Source: JBELMB01 sp042088665
Lineage (GTDB): Bacteria; Pseudomonadota; Alphaproteobacteria; Rhodobacterales; Rhodobacteraceae
Reading direction: 5' to 3'
DNA length: 11,768 nucleotides
Assembly (NCBI GenBank): GCA_042088665.1
Contig: JBELMB010000157.1
Location: 1-11,768, forward strand
This document shows, in pieces, positions 6,496 to 11,768 of this stretch. Within the stretch, counting starts at the first letter, position 1. Each line of letters starts with the position of its first letter. A program made the translations under genes and the position numbers. Under the pieces are notes generated by a model. It was not told the DNA's origin and ran no database searches. It saw nothing but the letters and a program-made list of their open reading frames with translations.

Positions 6496-8330
6496 CACGC
6501 AGGCTCGATGTTGCCAGTGGCCTGCGTATCAAAGAGAGCCGTGACCTCATCGCTTCGGTTTTGCAGGATCTGGCGCTGGTTCAGATAGGCCTTGTCGGTG
6601 ATTTCACCGCGGTCCGGGTCCGGAGGCGCCACAAGAAACCGCGACCGCGCCGGAAAGCGGGAGGAGCCGCCCCCATCGGCCTTCAGCTTGGCCATGCCCT
6701 CCGCGATGGCTGCACGCACCGGGGAACTGCCAAGCACCGATGCCAGCGGGGCCTCTGCGCCCAGTCCGGCCAAGGCCCGGCACGCCGGGTCATTGGGGAT
6801 CAGCAGAAAACCGACGGTGTCGCGGTCCTGCCCGGTGATCACGATGTCCTGCACGAGGGGCGCAAGCGCATCAATGCCGCGCACCCGCAGATCACCGACG
6901 CTGACCCAAGTGCCCGAGGACAGCTTGAAATCCTCCGACACGCGCCCGTCAAAGCACAGGCCCTGCACAGGATCGTCAGGATCCGCGAGGCGCACGGCGT
7001 CGCCGACCCGGTAAAACCCGTCGGCGTCAAAGGCGGCGGTGGTCTGCTCCGGATTGCGGTAATACCCCGGCGTGATGCTCGGGCCCTTGGCCCAGACTTC
7101 GTGCTTTCCGGCATTTGGCGTCAGTTTCAGCGTCACGCCCGGCACCGGCAGCCCGATGTTGGAGGCATCCGCGGCGGGGAACTGGCGGTGGGTGGCCAGA
7201 GGCGCGGTTTCGGTCGATCCCCATGCGCTGACGAATGGCAGCTCCGACCCGACGGTCTCAAGGGACATCTTGCGAAAGCGCGCCTGCACCCCCGCGGGCA
7301 GCGCCGCGGCGGCGTTCATCGCGAGATCCATGCCAAAGAACACCTCCCGGAAGGCGGCATCATCCTCCAGCGCGTCGGCGAGCATGGCGAACCCGCGCGG
7401 CACGTTGAGGGCCATGGTGGGGCGCGCATCCATGACATTTGCGATTGTCTTGCCGATCAGCGGCGGCGCGGGCTTGCCATCGTCGATGAACATCGAGCCG
7501 CCATTGCGCAGCACCATGTTGGTGCAGAAATTCGCGCCAAAGGTGTGGCTCCATGGCAGCCAATCGACCAGCACGGGCGGCTTTGCTTTCAGGTGGGTCC
7601 AGATCTCGCGGTGGGCTTCCTGATTGGCGGTCAACATGGCCTGCGTGTTGATGACCGCCTTGGGCGTGCTGGTGGAGCCGGAGGTAAAGAGCAGCTTTGC
7701 CACCGTATCGCCGGTGATCTGTGCGAAGCGGGCGGCCACGGCCTCGGCCGCGCCGGGATCCTTGGCGTCGGCAAAGAGCGCATCTGCCCGACCGGCAGCA
7801 TCGCGCGAGGCGAGCACCTGACCGCTGTGGGATCCCGCAACCGCGTCCAGAGCCGGACCAAAGGGTTCGGTGTCAGAGACATAGACCACGGATGGATCCA
7901 GCAGGCTCACCATGGCTTTCAGCTTTGCGTGGTCCTTGGACATCAGGGAATAGGCCGTCGAGACAATCGCGATGGGCACACCCACATGCATGGCGGCAAG
8001 CGCCAGCACGCCGAGGTCCACCGCGTTTTCCGACAGCGCCATGACCGGCCGTTCGGCGGAGGCATCGGTCGACAAGATCCAGCCCGCTGTCGCCTCGACC
8101 TGTTGCAGGGCGGCGCCATAGCTCAGCTTGTGCCAGTCATCGCCATCGCGTTGCGCAAACAGGACCTGGTCCGGCGCCTCATTGGCCCAGCGGACCAGCC
8201 ATTCCCCGATGCATCGGTCGTTGGCGGGCAGCGCAACCCCGCTTTGCAGCAACAAATGCCCCTGAGAATCGCGACTGGTACGCACGCTGGGGGCTGCAAA
8301 CAGCTTTGCAAAGCGATCTTCTGTCGACAT
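6495..8330 (-). CDS. fcs: Feruloyl-CoA synthase-like AMP-forming ligase
   Basis: A 611-residue ANL-superfamily ligase that resembles feruloyl-CoA synthases over its length. These enzymes convert ferulate or related hydroxycinnamates plus ATP and CoA to the CoA thioester, in the cytoplasm. Visible motifs are LLFTSGSTSTPKAV at 213-226 (phosphate loop), LPWSHTFGAN at 258-267, SAWGSTETAPLA at 368-379 (A5), YRVGDAV at 440-446 (A7), and GEITDKAYLNQRQIL at 575-589, which carries the C-terminal lysine. WLPWSHTFG and the GEITDK ending are features I associate with the feruloyl-CoA synthase group rather than generic acyl-CoA ligases. I chose ATG 8330. It has a purine-rich GGAAAGGTGGG just upstream on the minus strand, and residues upstream of it are unlike the family. 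It is the first gene of a two-ligase operon and divergent from the nitronate-monooxygenase-like gene. The exact aromatic substrate is inferred. Confidence 0.85.
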   Translation of the reverse strand: MSTEDRFAKLFAAPSVRTSRDSQGHLLLQSGVALPANDRCIGEWLVRWANEAPDQVLFAQRDGDDWHKLSYGAALQQVEATAGWILSTDASAERPVMALSENAVDLGVLALAAMHVGVPIAIVSTAYSLMSKDHAKLKAMVSLLDPSVVYVSDTEPFGPALDAVAGSHSGQVLASRDAAGRADALFADAKDPGAAEAVAARFAQITGDTVAKLLFTSGSTSTPKAVINTQAMLTANQEAHREIWTHLKAKPPVLVDWLPWSHTFGANFCTNMVLRNGGSMFIDDGKPAPPLIGKTIANVMDARPTMALNVPRGFAMLADALEDDAAFREVFFGMDLAMNAAAALPAGVQARFRKMSLETVGSELPFVSAWGSTETAPLATHRQFPAADASNIGLPVPGVTLKLTPNAGKHEVWAKGPSITPGYYRNPEQTTAAFDADGFYRVGDAVRLADPDDPVQGLCFDGRVSEDFKLSSGTWVSVGDLRVRGIDALAPLVQDIVITGQDRDTVGFLLIPNDPACRALAGLGAEAPLASVLGSSPVRAAIAEGMAKLKADGGGSSRFPARSRFLVAPPDPDRGEITDKAYLNQRQILQNRSDEVTALFDTQATGNIEPA

Positions 8331-8430
8331 GTGATCCCACCTTTCCAGTTGACCCAACGGTCCCGCGGCCCTGTTCCTGCGCATCCGGAAGTCCGTCAAA
8401 ACGCTGCGGATCATGGCCTTCCGGGACCAA

Positions 8431-8450
8431 TCAGTACCTTCTGGTATTGA
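8431..8450. promoter_or_regulatory. Candidate operator: 20-base near-palindrome
   Basis: TCAGTACC-TTCT-GGTATTGA has 8-base arms matching at 7 of 8 positions around a 4-base centre. It overlaps the TTGACA hexamer at 8447-8452, so a bound repressor would block that promoter. It could be recognised by the TetR protein encoded at 9524-10159 or by an unlinked MarR/TetR regulator. The site is seen in the sequence; the regulator is inference. Confidence 0.45.
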
Positions 8451-8526
8451 CAATGTGAAGCCCTTCGGGCCTCTGAAACAGAGCATCGCCCCCCTGCGCG
8501 CAACCTGTCGCGGGCGCTGTGCAAAC

Positions 8527-8530
8527 GGAG
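8527..8530 (+). promoter_or_regulatory. Ribosome binding site that fixes the flavoprotein start
   Basis: GGAG at 8527-8530 lies 8 bases before the ATG at 8539. The longer in-frame option, ATG at 8413, would add 42 residues with no family resemblance. This site therefore supports the shorter start. Confidence 0.6.
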
Positions 8531-8538
8531 ACCCGAGA

Positions 8539-9477
8539 ATGGAAATCGCTGACCGCATCGCCTCTATCAAAGCCCGCATGACGCTACCTGCGATCTGCGC
8601 GCCGATGTTCCTTGTGACCGGCCCCGAGATGGTCATCGCCGCCTGCACATCCGGGATCATGGGCTGTTTCCCGGCCACCAATGCGCGCACGACCGAGGAT
8701 CTGCGCAATTGGCTGGATCAGATCGCGGCGGCGGTCACGGCTGACGCGGCCCCCTGGGCGCTGAACATGATCACCCATTCCAGCTATGGGCGCTTTGACG
8801 CGGAACTCGCACTGGTCGGAGAGTATCAGCCCGACGTCGTGATCACCGCCCTTGGCGGGCCGCACCGCGTCATCAATGAGGTGCATGGCTACGGTGGTCT
8901 GGTGTTTGCCGATGTGAACTCTCCGACCTTTGCGCGCAAGGCCCTGGACAAGGGCGCGGATGGTCTGGTTCTGGTGTGTTCGGGCGCCGGCGGACATACG
9001 GGTGAATACGCGATGATGCCGTTCATCGACGAAGTGCGGCAGTTCTTTGACGGTCCGCTGATCGTCGGTGGCGGCCTGAGCACGGGCCGCGCCATCCGCG
9101 CCGCCGAAGTGCTGGGCGCCGATTTCGCCTATCTCGGCACGCGGTTTCTGGCGACCGAGGAAAGCATGGTCGTTGAGGCCTATCGCCAGATGGTTCTCGA
9201 CAGCGGCATGGAAGACCTCGTGGCTTCGCGCGCCGTGACCGGGGCGCTTGGCAACTGGATGCGCGCCAGTGTCGAGGCTGCGGGTCTGTCGATGGATGAA
9301 ATGAAAGCCACCGCTAAGATGGATTTCTCCGAAGACATGCATGCGGGCACAAAGGCGTGGAAACATGTCTGGAGCGCGGGGCAGGGGGTCGGTGCGGTGA
9401 CCCGCTTTGAAACCGTGGCAGAGATCGTACAGGGTTTGCAGCAGGACTATGAAAAGACCATCGCGGGGCAAAGATGA
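8539..9477 (+). CDS. Nitronate monooxygenase / 2-nitropropane dioxygenase-like FMN protein
   Basis: A 312-residue TIM-barrel flavoprotein of the NMO/FabK-like family. Landmarks are PAICAPMFLVTGPE near the N terminus (17-30; the usual PIIQAPM-type strand), VCSGAGGHTG at 146-155 with the conserved His153 near the flavin, IVGGGLSTGRAI at 175-186 (phosphate-binding glycine turn), and GTRFLATEES at 200-209. These are the standard FMN-binding elements of the group. Family members oxidise nitronates or reduce enoyl groups, but many in catabolic clusters have unknown substrates. The common naming should therefore be read as family-level only. The gene is a single plus-strand unit divergent from the ligase operon, and its stop is 46 bases from the convergent end of the TetR gene. 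In this setting it might reduce or detoxify an unsaturated intermediate, which is inference. Confidence 0.87.
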   Translation: MEIADRIASIKARMTLPAICAPMFLVTGPEMVIAACTSGIMGCFPATNARTTEDLRNWLDQIAAAVTADAAPWALNMITHSSYGRFDAELALVGEYQPDVVITALGGPHRVINEVHGYGGLVFADVNSPTFARKALDKGADGLVLVCSGAGGHTGEYAMMPFIDEVRQFFDGPLIVGGGLSTGRAIRAAEVLGADFAYLGTRFLATEESMVVEAYRQMVLDSGMEDLVASRAVTGALGNWMRASVEAAGLSMDEMKATAKMDFSEDMHAGTKAWKHVWSAGQGVGAVTRFETVAEIVQGLQQDYEKTIAGQR

Positions 9478-9523
9478 CGCCATGACGGGCGGCGCGACAT
9501 CCTGCGGCCTTGGCGGGAGCGGA

Positions 9524-10159
9524 TCATGGGTCCGGTCCATCTGGCGCCCGTGTCAGCATCGCGACGATCTCTGCGATCAGCGGGTCCGCAGGGTCGCCGG
9601 GGTCCAGCGAGGCCTGCAGGACACTGTCGCCCATCATGATGGCGTAGGCGATATAGGCGCGCCGCTCTGCGGTCTCCGGGTCCAGCCCATGCGCCTGCAA
9701 CAACTCGCGAAAATAGGCCAACCGGGTCTGGTCGACCTCGCCGACCGCGTCTTTCGCCAGATCCGCCCGCCGGGCCCAGTCGCGCACGGACTCCTCCACG
9801 CGCGCGAAATTCGCCGATTTCGGGCGGCGGGTCAGTTCAAACAGCGCGGTCAGGCGCTGCGTCGCATCTCCGTCCTGTTGGCCCAGCCGGTCGATGATAT
9901 TGGTGGTCATGCGTCGCCGCCAATTCGCCAGCAGCGCGGCGAGCAGCTCGGTGCGGCCTTTGAAATGCCAGTAGAAACTGCCCTTGGTCACGCCCAGCCG
10001 CCCGCACAGCGCGTCGATGGTGATCCCGCGGACGTTTTCATCGACCAGAATGCCTGTCGCTGTCTCGACCCAATCCGCCTCGGTCAGCGGCGTCTGCTTG
10101 AACCGCTGCGTCGGCTTGCGTTTTCGCGGCGGCGTGTCGGGAAGAGCGGCTTTGGTCAT
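9524..10159 (-). CDS. TetR/AcrR-family transcriptional regulator
   Basis: A 211-residue TetR-type regulator. An N-terminal basic arm (about 11-22) is followed by the helix-turn-helix at about 30-75. It ends with the characteristic ITIDALCGRLGVTKGSFYWHF, in which the KGSFYWHF recognition-helix end is diagnostic. The remainder, rich in Ala, Leu and Arg, is the variable ligand-binding and dimerisation domain and does not reveal the effector. I chose the ATG at 10159. The upstream in-frame ATG at 10210 would add 17 atypical residues and run almost to the start of the oxygenase gene. It is divergent from the Rieske oxygenase gene with 65 bases between, the usual layout for a repressor controlling itself and its neighbour. 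The ligand may be the oxygenase substrate or a CoA thioester made by the nearby ligases, but that is inference. Confidence 0.9.
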   Translation of the reverse strand: MTKAALPDTPPRKRKPTQRFKQTPLTEADWVETATGILVDENVRGITIDALCGRLGVTKGSFYWHFKGRTELLAALLANWRRRMTTNIIDRLGQQDGDATQRLTALFELTRRPKSANFARVEESVRDWARRADLAKDAVGEVDQTRLAYFRELLQAHGLDPETAERRAYIAYAIMMGDSVLQASLDPGDPADPLIAEIVAMLTRAPDGPDP

Positions 10160-10224
10160 GCAGGCCAGACTAAAACAGATTTCCCACAGGTGAAACGACT
10201 TGCTCGGCAAAGAAAGGTATTCAG
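10160..10224. promoter_or_regulatory. Divergent TetR/oxygenase promoter-operator region
   Basis: Sixty-five bases must serve two divergent genes. They contain a perfect TTGC-TCG-GCAA palindrome at 10203-10213 and the octamer GGTATTCA at 10216-10223, which differs by one base from the right arm of the near-palindrome at 8431-8450. AAAGG at 10213-10217 supplies the ribosome site for the oxygenase start at 10225. I do not see a canonical -35/-10 pair. Autoregulation by the TetR protein from here is likely by layout. Confidence 0.5.
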
Positions 10225-11379
10225 ATGAGACCCTCGGCTGAAGAACGCGACATCATTCAACGCATCCTCGACCATGCCGAGGCGGGCAGCACCGACATGC
10301 TGCCGGATGTGATGGAAAACCCTGTCAGCAATTACACTTGCCCGGAAAAGCTGAACCAGGAGATCAACATCCTGTTTCGGAAATTCCCACTGATCCTTGC
10401 GCATGGATCGGACCTGGCGGAGCCCGGCGATTTCCTGACCCATGACACGACGGGTGTGCCGATCCTGATCACACGCACCCGGGATGGCAGCGTCAAGGCC
10501 TTCCTCAACGTCTGCCGTCACCGCGGCGCGCGGCTGGAAGATGCACCATGCGGCAAGGCGCGGACGTTCTCCTGCCCTTACCACAACTGGACCTATGATC
10601 TGGATGGCAAACTGCGGGGCATGCCGCAGCCGCACGGCTTTGAGGGCATCGACAAGGCGGGCATCGGCCTTGTCGAACTCCCGGCCTTCGAGCATTTCGG
10701 CCTGATCTGGGTGCGCCCCTCCGTGGCCGAGCAACCCATTGACATCAAAACCTGGCTGGCCCCCATGGAAGAGCAGCTGGGCGGGCTGAACCTTGGTGAG
10801 CACGTGGTGTACAAGACCTGGTCGCTCAGCCGGAACATGAGCTGGCGGTTGGCGCTGGAGGGGTTTCAGGAATGTTACCACTTTTGCGCGGCGCACAAAC
10901 ATACGGCCTGCGCGGGCTACCTCGACAATCAAAGCGTCTTTCTGAACCAATATCCGCATGTCCGCCACGCGGTCCCGCTGCCCAAGATCGAGGAAATGCG
11001 CGGCACTGACCCGGACGGCTGGGAGTATCGGCCTTATTTCATGACGCAGAACTACCTGTTCCCGGCGAATTTCGCGCAAGTCATGTCGGACCACGTCTAT
11101 ATCCACACGATCATCCCGACGGGGCCCGGCACCTGCGAATTCCAGTGCATGATGCTGATCCCCGAGGCGCCCGTGACGGAGAAGGCCGAGAAATACTGGG
11201 CCAAGAACTACAAGATCATCCGGACGGTCTTTGACGAGGATTTCGTCATCGGTGAGAACATTCAGAAGGGGTTGAACACGGGCGCCAACCGGAACTTCCT
11301 CTTCGGGCGCTACGAGATCGGGCTGCATCTGGGACAAACCGCCATCGACGACGCTTTGGCAGGCCGTCTGGCGGTGTGA
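10225..11379 (+). CDS. Rieske non-heme iron oxygenase, alpha (terminal oxygenase) subunit
   Basis: A 384-residue Rieske-type oxygenase of the ring-hydroxylating group (phenylpropionate-dioxygenase-related). The N-terminal Rieske domain binds a 2Fe-2S cluster through Cys97-x-His99 (NVCRHRGARL) and Cys117-x2-His120 (CPYHNWTYDLDG). The C-terminal SRPBCC domain carries the mononuclear iron site, with LEGFQECYHFCAAH giving His219 and His224 and an acidic ligand in FDEDFVIGE (probably Asp339). All metal ligands are present and the length is normal. It would insert oxygen, or oxidatively demethylate, using electrons from a reductase. No ferredoxin, reductase or beta subunit is in the window, so these must come from elsewhere. 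Homotrimeric, beta-less relatives include demethylases and quaternary-amine oxygenases, so the substrate is open. The gene is divergent from TetR, and an IS remnant begins about 14 bases after its stop. Confidence 0.92.
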   Translation: MRPSAEERDIIQRILDHAEAGSTDMLPDVMENPVSNYTCPEKLNQEINILFRKFPLILAHGSDLAEPGDFLTHDTTGVPILITRTRDGSVKAFLNVCRHRGARLEDAPCGKARTFSCPYHNWTYDLDGKLRGMPQPHGFEGIDKAGIGLVELPAFEHFGLIWVRPSVAEQPIDIKTWLAPMEEQLGGLNLGEHVVYKTWSLSRNMSWRLALEGFQECYHFCAAHKHTACAGYLDNQSVFLNQYPHVRHAVPLPKIEEMRGTDPDGWEYRPYFMTQNYLFPANFAQVMSDHVYIHTIIPTGPGTCEFQCMMLIPEAPVTEKAEKYWAKNYKIIRTVFDEDFVIGENIQKGLNTGANRNFLFGRYEIGLHLGQTAIDDALAGRLAV

Positions 11380-11393
11380 GGGTTGGAAGCAAG

Positions 11394-11768
11394 TGACCTG
11401 GTCCCCTGTGGGTCCGCGTCTACAAGTAAGCTCTGTTCAGATTTTGGTCCTCTTCTGACCGTTGGTGATACGCCGGCGGGGTTGGCTCGTCGAGGCTCGA
11501 ATGCGGGCGATGCTGGGTGTAGTCGTCGCGCCATGCCGCAATCATGCGGCAGGCATGGTGCAGAGACCGGAACAGGTGCTCATCGAGGCACTCCTCGCGC
11601 ATCCGGTCGTTTAAGCTCTAAACCAAGCCTTTCTGCATGGGCTTGCCCGGCGCGATATAGTGCCAATCGACATGACGATCCTCTTGCCACTTGAGTACAG
11701 CATTGCTGGTCAGTTCCGTCCCGTAGCACGTCGGGAAGAAGGGCTGCTGAGAGGTTATGGCCACGCGC
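11394..11768 (-). mobile_element. Degenerate IS3-family insertion sequence, right part (continues beyond window)
   Basis: The element is recognised from its transposase tail (see the pseudogene entry). TGACCTGGTCCCC starts at 11394 and has the TG start expected of an IS3-type end. The transposase stop is about 25 bases inside it, which is normal for these compact elements. The opposite end lies outside the window, so terminal repeats and target duplication cannot be compared. The boundary position is therefore a best guess. Confidence 0.6.
11420..11768 (-). pseudogene. IS3-family transposase OrfB (integrase core) remnant
   Basis: The minus strand reads about 115 codons of an IS3-family OrfB integrase-core C terminus, entering from the right edge. 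Typical segments are GTELTSNAVLKWQ, DWHYIAPGKPMQ and SLNDRMREECLDEHLF, then AWRDDYTQHRPHSSL near the end. A TAG stop at 11618-11620 interrupts the frame between GLV and SLNDR, exactly where intact relatives have Glu (VESFNGR), the last residue of the DDE triad. Upstream, the position normally reading DNGTE reads CYGTE, so the second catalytic Asp is also missing. The residues before that no longer resemble a transposase. Downstream of the stop, a 60-codon frame starting at ATG 11602 is open but would not be a functional protein. It is a dead gene unless programmed readthrough is invoked. Confidence 0.82.

Larger units (their letters stand above)
8331..8538. promoter_or_regulatory. Divergent promoter region between the two-ligase operon and the flavoprotein gene
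   Basis: These 208 bases separate two divergent genes and must contain promoters for both. On the plus strand there is TTGACA at 8447-8452, a good -35 hexamer, but I see no convincing -10 at the usual distance. On the minus strand TTGACG (8399 down to 8394) is a possible -35 for the ligase operon, again with a poor -10. A GCCC-TTC-GGGC hairpin lies at 8460-8469. The main regulatory candidate is the 20-base near-palindrome listed separately. The open frame running upstream from 8538 to 8413 gives residues unlike the enzyme family and is taken as leader DNA. Confidence 0.5.

Noticed and set aside
6390..8450. 686-codon plus-strand open frame across the feruloyl-CoA-synthase-like gene
   Set aside because: The composition (Arg, Gly, His) is typical of a reverse-complement frame, and the minus strand shows a full set of adenylating-enzyme motifs.
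8331..8708. Upstream extension of the feruloyl-CoA-synthase-like gene
   Set aside because: The open frame continues, but it would overlap the flavoprotein gene, and the added residues are unlike the family. ATG 8330 has a ribosome site.
9478..9523. Possible terminator between the flavoprotein and TetR genes
   Set aside because: Only 46 bases are available and the short GC pairings, such as CGCC with GGCG, are weak with no T-run.
10156..11337. 393-codon minus-strand open frame opposite the Rieske oxygenase
   Set aside because: It has no recognisable domain, and the plus strand has every Rieske and iron ligand in the right order.
11383..11694. 103-codon plus-strand frame across the IS remnant
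   Set aside because: The minus strand gives a clear IS3-type transposase tail, so the plus-strand frame is a shadow.

Overview
The window looks like chromosomal DNA from a high-GC alphaproteobacterium, most plausibly of the Rhodobacterales/Roseobacter type. I infer this from the GC-rich codon use and the style of the encoded proteins; there is no rRNA or other taxonomic marker. It holds eight complete protein genes, the 3' end of a ninth at the left edge, and a decayed IS3-family transposase fragment at the right edge. I see no tRNA, rRNA or CRISPR array.

Left block, plus strand (1-4138): an unrecognised gene tail, an aldehyde dehydrogenase, a short-chain dehydrogenase of the coniferyl-alcohol-dehydrogenase / 3-alpha-hydroxysteroid-dehydrogenase type, and a flotillin/SPFH membrane protein. 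Gaps are only 2, 3 and 18 bases, so this looks like one transcript. A 527-base noncoding stretch with several perfect inverted repeats (4139-4665) follows and separates it from genes running the other way.

Middle block, minus strand (4666-8330): a feruloyl-CoA-synthase-like ligase is transcribed first and a second acyl-CoA synthetase second. The stop of the first and the start of the second share one base (TGATG). A 208-base divergent region (8331-8538) holding a 20-base near-palindrome separates them from a plus-strand nitronate-monooxygenase-like flavoprotein (8539-9477).

Right block: a TetR regulator (minus, 9524-10159) is divergent from a Rieske non-heme iron oxygenase alpha subunit (plus, 10225-11379) across 65 bases. 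An IS3-family remnant begins about 14 bases after the oxygenase stop codon. Its transposase reading frame has a stop codon where the catalytic glutamate should be.

Taken together, this is a catabolic locus for an aromatic or other cyclic compound carrying an alcohol side chain. A consistent model is that the SDR oxidises an alcohol to an aldehyde, the aldehyde dehydrogenase makes the acid, and the two AMP-forming ligases make CoA thioesters. The Rieske oxygenase would hydroxylate or O-demethylate the ring or an attached group. The TetR protein probably controls at least the oxygenase. Coniferyl alcohol to feruloyl-CoA fits the enzyme types, but a steroid or another phenylpropanoid is not excluded. 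No hydratase/aldolase and no Rieske reductase or ferredoxin is present, so the pathway must be completed elsewhere. The flotillin inside the catabolic operon is the least expected member.
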